In this document: one piece after another, positions 50,117 to 60,090 of the stretch | Numbering within the stretch: the stretch's first letter is position 1 | Layout of the letters: every line of letters begins with the position of its first letter | DNA from: Fictibacillus sp. b24 | GTDB taxonomy: Bacteria; Bacillota; Bacilli; Bacillales; Fictibacillaceae | DNA length: 64,000 nucleotides | Direction: 5' to 3' | Assembly (NCBI RefSeq): GCF_030348825.1 | Contig: NZ_JAUCES010000005.1 | Location: 868,001 to 932,000, forward strand | Notes under the pieces: model-generated | What the model was told of the DNA's origin: nothing | Databases searched by the model: none | What the model saw: only the letters and a program-made list of their open reading frames with translations | Program-made: the position numbers and the translations under genes

Positions 50117-50246
50117 ATATTCAAACACAACTAAATAATTAATGCTCAGACTTCAATCTAAATTCTACCAAATTTTAGAAAAGTAGTCTATATTTTTAAA
50201 AATATTCTCGTTAAGATTTTTGTATAAATAGCGAGGAGGAAACGGA

Positions 50247-51086
50247 ATGAACGTGTATGATCAATCACCATACGACATTAAAATGGAGTGGGGAATCAAA
50301 GGGGCGAGAGAAGCTGCAAAAAGAAATGAAATCATCATTATCGTCGATGTTTTAAGCTTTTCATCAACTGTAACTACTGCTGTTGAGAATGGTGCTGTCA
50401 TTTATCCTTTTCCACCTAATCAACATGAAAAAGCAAAAAAATACGCTACTGAACTTGGAGCTGAATTAGTGGTGGGGAGGGCTGAAGCTATAAAAACAGG
50501 AAAACCATCACTTTCCCCTATATCTTTTACAGCAAATAACAAAGGGGAATCATTTGTTCTTTGCTCACTTAATGGAGCTGCGTATGTGGATGTTTCTAAA
50601 AAAGTACCATCTCTTTTTGCAGGATCTCTTTTAAATGCAAAGGCTGTTGCAGAAGCTGCGATGTTCATGAAGAATAAATTAAATGCACCAATTTCAGTGA
50701 TCGCATGTGGGGAAAGATGGGGAAATGCAGCTCATGATGAAAATGAGCTTCGACCTGGAATAGAGGATTATTTAGGTGCAGGAGCCATCATTTCTTTTCT
50801 AAAAGGATCTTTATCCCCTGAAGCTTTTGTTTGCAAACAAGCTTTCGAGGCATCGAAACACAACCTGCCATCACTCATTAAAAACTGCGGAAGCGGAAAA
50901 GAGCTAATCGAACGAGGTTTTGAAGAAGATGTACACTTTTGTATGCAATATAACAAGAGTTCTACCGTTCCCATTCTATCTAAGAATCAATTCATTTGCT
51001 TTAAGTCTCTGCCGCCGGATGTGAGTCGTTCACCACACGCCCTGTGGAAAGAGAGCATCTTGAAAGTCAGCCAATGTAAAGATTGA
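50247..51086 (+). CDS. comB: 2-phosphosulfolactate phosphatase family protein
   Basis: A 279-residue Mg-dependent ComB-family phosphatase. Signatures include IIIVDVLSFSSTVTTAVENG near residue 30, VLCSLNGAA, and VIACGERWG...RPGIEDYLGAGAII. In B. subtilis the homologue (yitC) belongs to the sulfolactate pathway that accumulates this compound in spores; the partner genes (phosphosulfolactate synthase and others) are not in the window. AGGAGGAAACGGA ribosome site. Confidence 0.92.
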   Translation: MNVYDQSPYDIKMEWGIKGAREAAKRNEIIIIVDVLSFSSTVTTAVENGAVIYPFPPNQHEKAKKYATELGAELVVGRAEAIKTGKPSLSPISFTANNKGESFVLCSLNGAAYVDVSKKVPSLFAGSLLNAKAVAEAAMFMKNKLNAPISVIACGERWGNAAHDENELRPGIEDYLGAGAIISFLKGSLSPEAFVCKQAFEASKHNLPSLIKNCGSGKELIERGFEEDVHFCMQYNKSSTVPILSKNQFICFKSLPPDVSRSPHALWKESILKVSQCKD

Positions 51087-51172
51087 TAAAGTATGTGAAA
51101 ACAGTCGTGAAAAAAATAAGAATAGTACAAACCTCTTTTTGGAAAAATAACGAAAACTGAGGAGGTTTGTAT

Positions 51173-52351
51173 ATGAAAAAAGCAGTCGCGCTATTAGCGG
51201 CATTCACCATTGTGTTAGGCGGTTGCGGCGGTGGCTCAAACAATATGAAAGAGAGCGAAGCAGCACCAAAGAATATGAGTAACGAAACACGAAATAGTCC
51301 AAGATTGGAACAGATCAGTTCGCCACAGAAAAAACAACAGGACATTTCTAAAGCAGAAACTGCTCATGGCAAAAAGAAGATTGAAACGCTCGGGTTTTTA
51401 GAACCACTAGAAGCGAAACAATCCGTGAAAGATGTAAAAGAAGCTGTAAATGATTTAACGTACGTAGCTTTTTTTAGCTATCAAGTTAACAAAGATGGTT
51501 CTCTTAAGCCAATCAAGGATTATGCTGCTTTACAAGAGGTAAAGAATTCAAAAGCTATGCCGATGATGGTGTTAACAAACTTTATAGATGGAAACTTCTC
51601 TCCTGAGATAGCGCACACCGTTTTTACGGATAAAACGGCATCCAAAACACTCATTGGCAGTGTGATCAGCACGATGAAGCAAAAAGGATATAAGGCACTG
51701 AATATTGATTTTGAGCATATTAAAGAAAAAGATCGTGAGCTATACAATGGATTTTTAGAAACAATTATTCCACTCGTACAAAAAGAAGGCTTTAAGGTTT
51801 CAACAGCATTAGCTCCTAAAACAAGTGATGAGCAAAAAGGTCCTTGGCATGGAGCTCATGACTATAAACGTCATGGAGAACTTGCAGATTTCGTTGTATT
51901 AATGACATATGAGTGGGGCTGGTCTGGTGGACCGCCGATGGCTGTAGCACCTGTACCACAAGTAGAAAAAGTGGTTAAATACGCAACATCTGTCATTCCA
52001 CCGGAAAAGATTATAATGGGAGCTCCACTATACGGTTATGATTGGACACTTCCTTATAAAAAAGGGAATAAATTTGCTAAACGCGTGGCACCAGCAGAAG
52101 CACATGATTTGGCGTTAAAAGAAGGAGCGACTGTAAAGTATGACAACGATGCTCAAGCTCCGTTCTTTAATTACAAAGATGATGCTGGAAAAGAACACGT
52201 TGTATGGTTTGAAAATGAGCAAAGTGCAGAAGCGAAAAATAAACTTGTAAAGAAATACAAGCTAAGAGGTCTTGCGTATTGGGTTCTAGGTGAACCATTC
52301 CCAGAGAACTGGACGCTGTTAAGAGATGAATTTAAAATTGCACATAAATAA
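51173..52351 (+). CDS. GH18-family lipoprotein (spore/cell wall glucosaminidase-like)
   Basis: A 392-residue lipoprotein with lipobox LGGC (Cys18), a polar linker of ~65 residues, then a glycoside hydrolase 18 barrel. The catalytic signature ALNIDFEHI (~residue 183) has the acid Glu; other segments are STALAPKTS, MTYEWGWSGGPPMA and IIMGAPLYGYDW, as in YaaH/SleL and YdhD spore enzymes. Unlike SleL it lacks LysM repeats and relies on the lipid anchor. ATG 51173 follows GAGGAGG by seven bases. Probable cortex or peptidoglycan substrate; activity unproven. Confidence 0.88.
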   Translation: MKKAVALLAAFTIVLGGCGGGSNNMKESEAAPKNMSNETRNSPRLEQISSPQKKQQDISKAETAHGKKKIETLGFLEPLEAKQSVKDVKEAVNDLTYVAFFSYQVNKDGSLKPIKDYAALQEVKNSKAMPMMVLTNFIDGNFSPEIAHTVFTDKTASKTLIGSVISTMKQKGYKALNIDFEHIKEKDRELYNGFLETIIPLVQKEGFKVSTALAPKTSDEQKGPWHGAHDYKRHGELADFVVLMTYEWGWSGGPPMAVAPVPQVEKVVKYATSVIPPEKIIMGAPLYGYDWTLPYKKGNKFAKRVAPAEAHDLALKEGATVKYDNDAQAPFFNYKDDAGKEHVVWFENEQSAEAKNKLVKKYKLRGLAYWVLGEPFPENWTLLRDEFKIAHK

Positions 52352-52356
52352 AAATG

Positions 52357-52390
52357 AAGGATTAAGCTGAATCAGCTTAATCCTTTCTTT
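52357..52390 (+). terminator. Terminator after the GH18 gene
   Basis: AAGGATTAAGCTGA / TCAGCTTAATCCTT nearly perfect palindrome followed by TCTTT. Confidence 0.83.
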
Positions 52391-52528
52391 AATATAGATG
52401 TGTTTTAATTATGTGCGTTCAAAGCATCTAAATCTGAAGGAGTTCAGTAAGTTTTTCGTTCATTTAAGAAAGCTCTTATTTGCTCTTATCTAAATGATTG
52501 TTGCTTTCAAATTTTGTCTTCTATGATT

Positions 52529-52716
52529 GTTGATTGGAGTGTAAGATGCGAGATCCTCGAAAATTGAACTTCAAATTTTCTTCGTGCGATGCGACGCTGC
52601 CGAAGCCTTCCTTGTCCTGCGGGACAGGCGGGCAGGTGAGACACTTAAAAGTGAAACGTACGAATGTGGCTCACCGTCTGCCCCGCGGAAAGCGAGCATC
52701 TGGACCGGAAATCAAC
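52529..52716. repeat. Modular inverted-repeat element, copy 5
   Basis: Ends GTTGATTGGAGTGTAAGATG and GCATCTGGACCGGAAATCAAC. It shares the CTCGAAAATTGAACTTCAAA module with copy 4 and the AGGTGAGACACTTAAAAG...CTCACCGTCTGCCCCGCGG part with all others. It lies just past the 3' end of thrB. Confidence 0.87.
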
Positions 52717-52753
52717 TACTTTCAATGGCAACCGAGCTTTCGATAACAGCGTT

Positions 52754-53668
52754 TTATAAAGCAGCTGACAAACATTTCTCCACCACAACACCTCTTCGGT
52801 CAGGAAAAACGGTTTCAAAGTGGTATTGAGGAAACAACAGCGACAGTTGTTCTGTAATCCCAGCTGCCTTCTGATGAGGTGTAAAGCAGACGATAGAAGG
52901 TCCTGATCCACTAATGGCCGCACCATATGCCCCGAGTTCTACAGCTTTTTGCTTAAGCTCCGCATACATAGGTACCCATTTTGAACGAAACGGCTCATGA
53001 AATAAATCCCGATTCATCATATCAGCAGCTTTTTTCCAATCGTTTTTCATTAGAGCCGCAACAAGCACGTTGCTGATCGCACTGCCTTCAACGGCTTTAT
53101 TGAAGGGGAGAAGATTGGGCAGTGAACCCCTAGAGTGTTTGGTATGTAGAACACCATCAGGAATCGCAACAATCATTTCAACAGCGACATCAGGTACATG
53201 CACCGTCTCCAGTTCTTGTCCGTTGAAAAAACTAATCGTGAGTCCTCCGAAAATAGCAGGAATCACATTATCAGGATGTTCTTCCAAGGAGCTAGCCAGA
53301 AGCGCTTTTGCCTGCTTTGAAAGATCTAGATCTAAAAGGATGTTTGCCAGCTCAATCCCTGCAACGATCGCAGACGCAGAACTTCCCATTCCTTTTGAAG
53401 TCGGAAATGTGCTTACAACATCTAGCTGGCAAGGAGGTAGTTTCTGGCCGTAAGCATCCGCTGTAAAATGCGCAGCATGAACGATAAGATTATTTTCGTC
53501 TTTGTTTAACGCCTGCAGTTCTTCACCATGAAAAGTCGTTTTTCTTGGTGCGAATGGCTGAACGTGTACGGTTAAGTATCGGTTCATGGCAAGCCCTACG
53601 GAATCGAAGCCTGGGCCTAAGTTTGCTGTACTTGCTGGAACATGTATGGAAAATGGCTCTGCTTTCAT
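52754..53668 (-). CDS. thrB: Homoserine kinase
   Basis: GHMP-family kinase (304 residues) that phosphorylates L-homoserine for threonine synthesis. The ATP-binding motif FPTSKGMGSSASAIVAG lies near residue 92, and PASTANLGPGFDSVG near the N-terminus is the first GHMP motif. It follows thrC directly (ATG next to the thrC stop). Distal repeat copy 5 lies 38 bp beyond its stop, and no clear terminator other than that repeat is visible. Confidence 0.95.
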   Translation of the reverse strand: MKAEPFSIHVPASTANLGPGFDSVGLAMNRYLTVHVQPFAPRKTTFHGEELQALNKDENNLIVHAAHFTADAYGQKLPPCQLDVVSTFPTSKGMGSSASAIVAGIELANILLDLDLSKQAKALLASSLEEHPDNVIPAIFGGLTISFFNGQELETVHVPDVAVEMIVAIPDGVLHTKHSRGSLPNLLPFNKAVEGSAISNVLVAALMKNDWKKAADMMNRDLFHEPFRSKWVPMYAELKQKAVELGAYGAAISGSGPSIVCFTPHQKAAGITEQLSLLFPQYHFETVFPDRRGVVVEKCLSAAL

Positions 53669-54727
53669 TTATACAACACATCCTTTTAGCTGCTGACGTA
53701 ATAATTCAAGCTCGTTCGGTATGACGACAGGTTCTTGTGCGACTGTTTTTAAGGCGATATCTGGATCTTTAAGACCGTTGCCTGTAAGAACAGCTACAAC
53801 GGATGCTCCTTTCGGAAGAACACCTTGTTTGTATTGCTTATACAAACCGGCAATCGTACTGCAGGAAGCCGGTTCAGCAAAAACACCTTCCTTTGATGCA
53901 AGCATCTGATACGCTTCTAAAATTTCTTCGTCCGTTACAGAATCGATCACACCGCCTGACTCTTCTAATGCAGCTGATGCTAGTTTCCAGCTTGCAGGGT
54001 TTCCGATTCGAATAGCTGTCGCGATCGTTTCTGGATTATTTACTACAGATCCGTTCACGATTGGTGCAGCACCTGATGCCTGGAAGCCATGAATGCGGGG
54101 GAGGCCAGAAGATTTTACCGCATCATACTCTTTGAAGCCTTTCCAATAAGCACTAATGTTGCCTGCATTCCCAACTGGAATGGCTAAAATATCAGGTGCT
54201 TGATCTAGTGCATCAACCAGTTCGAACGCAGCTGTTTTTTGGCCTTCCAACCGGTATGGATTTACAGAGTTAACGAGTGTGAATTCTTCCTCGATGCTCA
54301 TTTGCTGCACCATCTTTAGAGCTTCATCAAAATTTCCTTCAATCGCAAAGATTTCAGCGCCATACATTTTCGCTTGAGCGAGTTTCCCTTGGGCGATCTT
54401 TCCGTCCGGAATCACAACGATACATCTGAGGCCAGCTCTCGCTCCATAGGCAGCGGCAGCGGCTGATGTATTTCCTGTAGATGCACAAATGATTGCTTTG
54501 CTGCCCTCTTCTTTTGCTTTTGCAACAGCCATCACCATGCCTCTGTCCTTAAAAGAACCTGTAGGATTCGCTCCTTCGTATTTGGCGTATAGCTTGATGC
54601 CCCATTCCTTTGACAGATGTTCTAACGGAATGAGTGGAGTGTGCCCTTCATTCAAGGATAGAAGGGGAGTAGATTCACTGACTGGCAAGTATTCTTTGTA
54701 TTGATGTAAGAGACCGTTATATGGCAT
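53669..54727 (-). CDS. thrC: Threonine synthase
   Basis: PLP enzyme of 352 residues that converts O-phosphohomoserine to threonine. The PLP lysine is Lys60 in [10 protein letters not shown], and the phosphate-binding loop is [10 protein letters not shown]. The start [17 protein letters not shown] at 54727 has GGAGGGTGCTTAAC upstream and lies one base after the hom stop. A longer frame reaching 54829 would overlap hom and is rejected. Confidence 0.95.
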   Translation of the reverse strand: MPYNGLLHQYKEYLPVSESTPLLSLNEGHTPLIPLEHLSKEWGIKLYAKYEGANPTGSFKDRGMVMAVAKAKEEGSKAIICASTGNTSAAAAAYGARAGLRCIVVIPDGKIAQGKLAQAKMYGAEIFAIEGNFDEALKMVQQMSIEEEFTLVNSVNPYRLEGQKTAAFELVDALDQAPDILAIPVGNAGNISAYWKGFKEYDAVKSSGLPRIHGFQASGAAPIVNGSVVNNPETIATAIRIGNPASWKLASAALEESGGVIDSVTDEEILEAYQMLASKEGVFAEPASCSTIAGLYKQYKQGVLPKGASVVAVLTGNGLKDPDIALKTVAQEPVVIPNELELLRQQLKGCVV

Positions 54728-54728
54728 G

Positions 54729-56021
54729 TTAAGCACCCTCCACACGATAATGACTTTTGATTTCTTGAACAACTTCTGAGTCGCGAAGCAGGCTATATAC
54801 TTGATTGTCTTGATGTTTGTTTGTGCCATGTGTCACGATGACAACTTCTGCGACCCCTTTATGATCGACAGGACTTTGAATCAATTTTTCAAGTGAGATG
54901 TCATGCAGAGCGAATAGGGAAGTGATTGCTGAGAAAGCACCTGCCTCATCTTTAATGTACAATCGGTAAAAGAATTTCCCGTCGATCTCATTAGGCTCCT
55001 TTAATTGTTTATCGAATTGAGGAGCAATCACGCTCTTTCCGTTAACCCCTAACCGCATGTTCTTCACAACAGCAACTAAATCGGAAACAACTGATGTAGC
55101 AGTCGGGAGCTGCCCTGCACCTGGACCGAAGAACATCGTCTCTCCAACAGATTCACCATACACATACACGGCGTTGTATTCGTTATGAACGCTCGCAAGC
55201 GGGTGGGAGTCTGGAAGCAATGTCGGTTCAACACTGATCTCCACTTTTCCGTTGTCCTTTTTAGCGTTTCCGATTAACTTGAGCGTATAGCCGAACTGAC
55301 GAGCATATTCTAGGTCCTCTTGCGTCACTTTAGAGATACCAGAAACCTTTACGTCGTCTAGATGAATGTGCATGGAGAACCCGAGTGTTGACAGGATTGC
55401 CATTTTTCTCGCCGCATCAATTCCTTCTACATCAGAAGTGGGGTCAGCTTCTGCATATCCCAAATCTTGTGCTTCTTTTAATACTTCCTCATAGTTGCGC
55501 TGCTGTTTATCCATTTTTGTCAGGATGTAGTTTGTTGTGCCATTTACAATTCCCATCATTTTTGTGATCCTGTCAGACGCTAGCCCATCAACAAGTGAGC
55601 GAATGATCGGTATTCCACCTGCGACACTTGCTTCATAGAAAAGGTCACACTCATTTTCATGAGCAAGCTGTAAAAGTTCTGCACCATGAAGTGCCATCAA
55701 ATCTTTGTTTGCTGTAATCACATGCTTTTTATTTTGCAGTGCTAGTGAGATGTATTCTCTTGCTAACTCGATACCCCCCATTACTTCAATCACTACATGT
55801 ATGTTTGGATTTTGAAGTACGTCTTCCGGATGTTGAGTCAGCCATTCGTTATTGATCGAGACAAGCCGTTCTTTCTCAACGTTTTGAACTAATATCTTTT
55901 CAATAAAAACAGGGCATCCAACGCGATGCTGTAATTCTTCACGGTTTCCTTCAATCATTCTAACGACACCGCTGCCGACTGTTCCTAATCCTAGAAGTCC
56001 TACTGAAACATGAGTTACCAT
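54729..56021 (-). CDS. hom: Homoserine dehydrogenase
   Basis: NAD(P)-dependent enzyme of 430 residues reducing aspartate semialdehyde to homoserine, the branch point to threonine and methionine. Nucleotide-binding [13 protein letters not shown] is at residues 8-20, the catalytic region is [11 protein letters not shown] and [16 protein letters not shown], and a C-terminal ACT domain (~350-430, [18 protein letters not shown]) probably gives feedback control by threonine. It is first gene of the hom-thrC-thrB operon. Confidence 0.96.
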   Translation of the reverse strand: MVTHVSVGLLGLGTVGSGVVRMIEGNREELQHRVGCPVFIEKILVQNVEKERLVSINNEWLTQHPEDVLQNPNIHVVIEVMGGIELAREYISLALQNKKHVITANKDLMALHGAELLQLAHENECDLFYEASVAGGIPIIRSLVDGLASDRITKMMGIVNGTTNYILTKMDKQQRNYEEVLKEAQDLGYAEADPTSDVEGIDAARKMAILSTLGFSMHIHLDDVKVSGISKVTQEDLEYARQFGYTLKLIGNAKKDNGKVEISVEPTLLPDSHPLASVHNEYNAVYVYGESVGETMFFGPGAGQLPTATSVVSDLVAVVKNMRLGVNGKSVIAPQFDKQLKEPNEIDGKFFYRLYIKDEAGAFSAITSLFALHDISLEKLIQSPVDHKGVAEVVIVTHGTNKHQDNQVYSLLRDSEVVQEIKSHYRVEGA

Positions 56022-56074
56022 TTTATCCGCCCCTTTGTTTTTATGGAAAATACACTTGTTTGTTTGATATGGAC

Positions 56075-56103
56075 ATTTTACATGGAGATTATCAATCGTA
56101 CAA
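56075..56103 (-). promoter_or_regulatory. Sigma-A promoter of hom-thrC-thrB
   Basis: Minus strand: TTGTAC, 17-bp spacer, TAAAAT, about 55 bp before the hom ATG. No riboswitch or T-box fits in this short leader. Confidence 0.72.
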
Positions 56104-56217
56104 CAGGGATTTTTGTAAAGATTTAGATAGCGCTTACATAGTGAGAGGGGAATTGATAGAGTATTTTCAAAAACTTAGATATGATAGAGAGAGGACGATA
56201 TTAAAGGGGACCATACA

Positions 56218-56985
56218 ATGACTGATCAGTTAGATGAGAGTGTTAAAGATACACTGAATTGTTTAGAAGAAAATATCTTTTTCATAGATTTAGATTTACG
56301 AATAGCATGGGTTAATAATAGTGGCAAGAGATTAATAGAATCGTTAAAGGGACATTTTAGACTCCATTCTGCAGAAGGGATCATTGGCACTCCTATCTCA
56401 ACCTTTTATAAGGCCTCTTATCAAAAAGATATGTTTTTAAAAGGTGAGTTTCCAATTGATGTGCAGCTAGTTCTCTTCCGTACATATGTAACGCGATTAA
56501 TTCTTAAAGAACTAATTGTGAAGAGACAGAAACTTGGCTACCTTTTAACGTGGAAAGATGTAACGGAGCGTGAACAAGAAAAGGAAAGAACCAAAGCAAT
56601 GTTCGATGAATTGTCTACGCCTATTCTGCAAACAATCGCAGAACATACACTTCTTGTTCCATTAATCGGAGAACTAACATTGGAACGGCTTGAAACATTA
56701 ACAACGAAACTATTAAACGAGTGTTTAAACAATCAAGCTGAATATGTCATATTAGATTTTTCTGGCGTAACGACGCTTAAGGATGCTGAACTAGGACAGG
56801 AAATTCAGAAGCTGACAGATTCTATCGAGTTAATGGGGGCAAAGGTATTGTACTGCGGCTTCCCTAAAGACATGGTCAAAAATATGGTCTCACTAGGTGT
56901 TCATACGAATCAGCCAACATTTGTATCATTTCGCAATGCGATTCGGTATGTTGTAGCTGAGTTGGGCTACCGGTTTGAAAAATAA
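56218..56985 (+). CDS. PAS-STAS sensor protein (RsbR-like)
   Basis: A 255-residue cytoplasmic protein. Residues ~10-118 form a PAS-like domain (LEENIFFIDLDLRIAWVNNS; GYLLTWKDVTEREQEKER). Residues ~135-250 form a STAS domain (TLLVPLIGELTLERLETLTT; VILDFSGVTTLKDAELGQEI; VLYCGFPKDMVKNMV). It shares its plan with the GAF-STAS protein at 47797 and with the stressosome protein RsbR and YtvA, except for the sensory module. No RsbS/RsbT genes are adjacent. DFSG replaces the phosphorylated Thr motif with Ser. Confidence 0.85.
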   Translation: MTDQLDESVKDTLNCLEENIFFIDLDLRIAWVNNSGKRLIESLKGHFRLHSAEGIIGTPISTFYKASYQKDMFLKGEFPIDVQLVLFRTYVTRLILKELIVKRQKLGYLLTWKDVTEREQEKERTKAMFDELSTPILQTIAEHTLLVPLIGELTLERLETLTTKLLNECLNNQAEYVILDFSGVTTLKDAELGQEIQKLTDSIELMGAKVLYCGFPKDMVKNMVSLGVHTNQPTFVSFRNAIRYVVAELGYRFEK

Positions 56986-56987
56986 TG

Positions 56988-57020
56988 AAGCAGCCGTATT
57001 AACTCGGCTGCTTTGTTTTC
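56988..57020. terminator. Bidirectional terminator between PAS-STAS and alkylation repair genes
   Basis: AAGCAGCCG / CGGCTGCTT stem, then TGTTTTC; it overlaps the stop codon of the convergent gene. Confidence 0.8.
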
Positions 57021-57679
57021 TTAATATTTTTGATGGCTTCTTTATATGAAAGTGGACTTAATTCTTCTTTATGTACGAACTCCCACACCCAATCTCCGTT
57101 CGTATATGCGTACTCTCTAAGTGCCCATCCAATCCCTTTACGTATAAAGAAATCCTGCTCGTATTTCGTTTGTTTGATGATGTGTGCCAAGAGCTCTTTA
57201 TCCGTTTTATCTTTATACCCAAGTTGAAACAGAATCGCAGAGCGCATAAGCCAAATGTTTTTAGAGTCAATCCAACGTTCAGTTACGTGTGTAATTTCTT
57301 CAGGAAATTTTAAAAAGTAATACCCGGCAATGTGTTTTGCAATATGATCAACGGTGTCCCACCAGCTTTTATTTACAATGATATATTCAATCCACTCGAT
57401 ATCTTCTATTGTCATCTGTTTTTTTAACTTGTCTGCAACCGTTAAAGAAGCATACTGCATTTCACGTTCAGGCTTTGACCAAGCTTCTTTAATAAATGAA
57501 TGTAGGTCTTCTTTTGCAGGCAATCCATTTTCTTTTAAAAACACCTTCAAGTTTTGTTTCAAAATTGGAGAACGAATACCGAAGAATTCAAACTGGTCAC
57601 GCATATACTTTTTCATCGGCTCAGCATCTTCAGCGTTCGCCTGCGTGTTTAAATGCAACCATAATTTATCTGCATACAT
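56999..57679 (-). CDS. DNA alkylation repair protein, AlkD-like
   Basis: A 226-residue all-helical HEAT-like repeat protein of the AlkC/AlkD glycosylase family. Recognisable segments are FFGIRSPILKQ, SKPEREMQYASLTVADKL, NKSWWDTVDHIAKHIAGYY and IRKGIGWALREYA, the family patterns around the active-site Trp and Asp. It would excise alkylated purines such as 3- and 7-methyl adducts. ATG 57679 gives the conserved length; the longer in-frame start adds 37 atypical residues. Confidence 0.9.
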   Translation of the reverse strand: MYADKLWLHLNTQANAEDAEPMKKYMRDQFEFFGIRSPILKQNLKVFLKENGLPAKEDLHSFIKEAWSKPEREMQYASLTVADKLKKQMTIEDIEWIEYIIVNKSWWDTVDHIAKHIAGYYFLKFPEEITHVTERWIDSKNIWLMRSAILFQLGYKDKTDKELLAHIIKQTKYEQDFFIRKGIGWALREYAYTNGDWVWEFVHKEELSPLSYKEAIKNIKKTKQPS

Positions 57680-57913
57680 AGGATCCCATCCCTTCTTAAC
57701 AAAATTATACAAAATTTTGTTAACAAACTGAAACTTTTTTGATGTGTTCACGTAATAAACTATATACATCCAATATTGGGAAAAATTCATAAGTCGACAA
57801 AATATTACAATATATTTAGGTTCATTTTGTTAAGGTTGAAGAAGTTTGACAAGAGGGGTGTGGTTTCCAAATATCTTTGATTTTAAAAGTTTATTAAGAC
57901 AGGAGAGATGACC

Positions 57914-58447
57914 ATGGAGCTGTTTGGATATCCGTTGTCTACGATCTATTTGGGCAGTTTTATCATTTTTGGATGCATTACTTTTGTGTATATTCTTTTT
58001 GGTGACATGGTTGAAGCGGCATTGGATTTTTTACATCCATCGCTCATCTTATCCTTTTTAACGATTGGATCTGCTTCAGGATATTTATTAGAGATTATGA
58101 CCAATATTAACAGCTGGTTCATTATGGTGTTTAGTGCGCTGCTGGCGTTGTTACTCGTTACTCTTCTAAATGTTTTCGTCCTCATGCCGATTCGATCTTC
58201 CGAAGAATCACTGGCATATCGTGATGAAGATTTAAAGGGAAGAGTCGGCACAGTACTAACTTCTGTTCCTCCAGATGGGTTTGGCGAAATATTAATTGAA
58301 GGCATTAGCGGAAGAATCTCTAAATCTGCTATAAGCATGGATAACAAGCCGATTTCACAAGGGGAAAAAGTGCTGATCATCGATATCCAAAAAGGTGTTG
58401 TATCCGTCATGCGCTATGAGCAAGTGGAACAAACATATATTCATTAA
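57914..58447 (+). CDS. yuaF: NfeD-like membrane protein (YuaF-type)
   Basis: A 177-residue protein with about three hydrophobic helices (residues ~10-32, 40-60 and 68-92) and a C-terminal OB-fold domain (DLKGRVGTVLTSVPPDGFGE; GEKVLIIDIQKGVVSVM). NfeD proteins pair with flotillins. ATG 57914 is eight bases after AGGAG and starts MELFGYP; ATG 57908 is possible. The flotillin gene follows 14 bp later, as in the B. subtilis yuaF-yuaG operon. Confidence 0.87.
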   Translation: MELFGYPLSTIYLGSFIIFGCITFVYILFGDMVEAALDFLHPSLILSFLTIGSASGYLLEIMTNINSWFIMVFSALLALLLVTLLNVFVLMPIRSSEESLAYRDEDLKGRVGTVLTSVPPDGFGEILIEGISGRISKSAISMDNKPISQGEKVLIIDIQKGVVSVMRYEQVEQTYIH

Positions 58448-58461
58448 TTGGAGGGGTTGTT

Positions 58462-60027
58462 ATGAGTTTTTCACCGTTATTTATTGTAATTGGGATTGTT
58501 GTATTTTTAATCGTTGCTCTTATTAGTGTTTTTATTACGAAATATCGTACAGCGAGTCCTGATGAAGCATTAATCGTAACAGGAAGTTTCTTAGGAAGTA
58601 AAAACGTCAATATCGACGAATCTGGAAACCGAATTAAAATTGTACGCGGTGGCGGTACGTTCGTTCTGCCGGTATTTCAACAAGCAAAGCCACTTAGCTT
58701 ATTAACGAGTAAACTGGATGTTCAAACACCTGAGGTATATACAGAGCAAGGGGTTCCGGTTATGGCTGATGGAACAGCAATCATAAAGGTCGGAAGCTCT
58801 ATCGGCGAAATCGCGACTGCAGCTGAACAGTTTTTAGGAAAGTTGAAAGAAGATCGCGAAAATGAAGCTCGTGAAGTACTTGAAGGTCATTTGCGTTCCA
58901 TTCTAGGTTCTATGACCGTTGAAGAAATTTATAAAAATCGTGAAAAATTCTCGCAAGAAGTTCAGCGTGTTGCTTCTCAAGACCTTGCAAAAATGGGATT
59001 GATTATCGTGTCCTTTACGATTAAAGATCTGCGTGATAAGAATGGATATTTAGACGCACTAGGTAAACCGCGTATCGCACAAATTAAACGTGATGCTGAT
59101 ATGGCAATGGCGGAAGCTGAAAAAGAAACGCGCATCAAGCGTGCTGAAGCAGATAAAGAAGCGAAGCAGTCAGAGCTAGGCCGTGCAACGGAAGTAGCTG
59201 AAGCTGAAAAGATGAATCAGTTAAAAGTAGCTGAGTTCCGCCGTGAGCAAGATGTTGCAAAAGCACGTGCTGACCAGGCTTACCATCTAGAAGAAGCAAT
59301 CGCAAAACAGCAAGTTACGGAACAGCAGATGCAGATCAAAATCATCGAGCGTCAAAAACAGATTGAACTTGAAGAAAAAGAGATTCTACGCCGTGAAAAG
59401 CAGTATGACTCCGAAGTGAAGAAGAAAGCAGATGCAGACCGCTATGCTGTTGAACAGTCCGCGGAAGCCGACAAACGCAAACAAGTTGCGGAGGCAGATG
59501 CTCATAAGTATCGCGTTGAAGCGATGGCAAAAGCCGAGGCTGAAAAAGTACGTTTAGACGGTCTTTCAAGAGCAGAAGCAGAACGTGCAAAAGGGGAATC
59601 TGAAGCAGACGTTATCCGTCTGAAAGGTCTTGCTGAAGCCGAAGCAAAGCAGAAGATTGCCGAAGCGTTCGAGTTGTACGGCCAAGCTGCGATGATGGAT
59701 ATGATGATTAAGATGCTTCCGGAATACGCGAAGCAAGTGGCAGCACCACTTTCTAACATTGATAAAATCACAGTTGTGGATACAGGCGGCAGTGAGAACG
59801 GCGGGGCGAACCGTATTACAGGCTATGCGACAAACTTGATGTCCTCTCTGCAAGAATCATTAAAAGCTTCATCTGGCATTGATGTGAAGGAATTATTGGA
59901 GAATTTCTCTGGCAAAGGCAACGTACGCCAAAGCATAGACGATCTTCGCATTGATTTTGCAAAAAAGCAGCCAAATGCGGTAGCAACGAAGGAAAAGGCT
60001 GAAGTGAAAGCTTCAAAGGGAGAATAA
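58462..60027 (+). CDS. floT: Flotillin (YuaG/FloT-like)
   Basis: A 521-residue membrane-raft scaffolding protein. It has an N-terminal hydrophobic hairpin (residues ~5-27), an SPFH/PHB domain (~35-190, including LTSKLDVQTPEVYTEQGVP) and a long Glu/Ala-rich coiled coil (~195-420, with AEAEKETRIKRAEADKEA). It organises functional membrane microdomains, signalling and protein secretion in Bacillus. GGAGGGG precedes the ATG. It forms a two-gene operon with the NfeD-like gene. Confidence 0.95.
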   Translation: MSFSPLFIVIGIVVFLIVALISVFITKYRTASPDEALIVTGSFLGSKNVNIDESGNRIKIVRGGGTFVLPVFQQAKPLSLLTSKLDVQTPEVYTEQGVPVMADGTAIIKVGSSIGEIATAAEQFLGKLKEDRENEAREVLEGHLRSILGSMTVEEIYKNREKFSQEVQRVASQDLAKMGLIIVSFTIKDLRDKNGYLDALGKPRIAQIKRDADMAMAEAEKETRIKRAEADKEAKQSELGRATEVAEAEKMNQLKVAEFRREQDVAKARADQAYHLEEAIAKQQVTEQQMQIKIIERQKQIELEEKEILRREKQYDSEVKKKADADRYAVEQSAEADKRKQVAEADAHKYRVEAMAKAEAEKVRLDGLSRAEAERAKGESEADVIRLKGLAEAEAKQKIAEAFELYGQAAMMDMMIKMLPEYAKQVAAPLSNIDKITVVDTGGSENGGANRITGYATNLMSSLQESLKASSGIDVKELLENFSGKGNVRQSIDDLRIDFAKKQPNAVATKEKAEVKASKGE

Positions 60028-60034
60028 ATAGAGT

Positions 60035-60083
60035 AAAGCTTACTCCGAACGGGATGAAACACCCCTGGGGAGTAAGCTTTTTT
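60035..60083 (+). terminator. Terminator after the flotillin gene
   Basis: AAAGCTTACTCC / GGAGTAAGCTTT arms, a 22-base loop containing CCCCTGGGG, then TTTC. The tandem array begins immediately after. Confidence 0.82.
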
Positions 60084-60090
60084 CTAAGTT

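Noticed and set aside
52380-52528. Possible small gene in the gap after the GH18 gene
   Set aside because: No frame with a ribosome site; only the terminator tail and AT-rich DNA before repeat copy 5.
54728-54829. N-terminal extension of ThrC
   Set aside because: It overlaps hom; the internal ATG has a good ribosome site and the conserved start.
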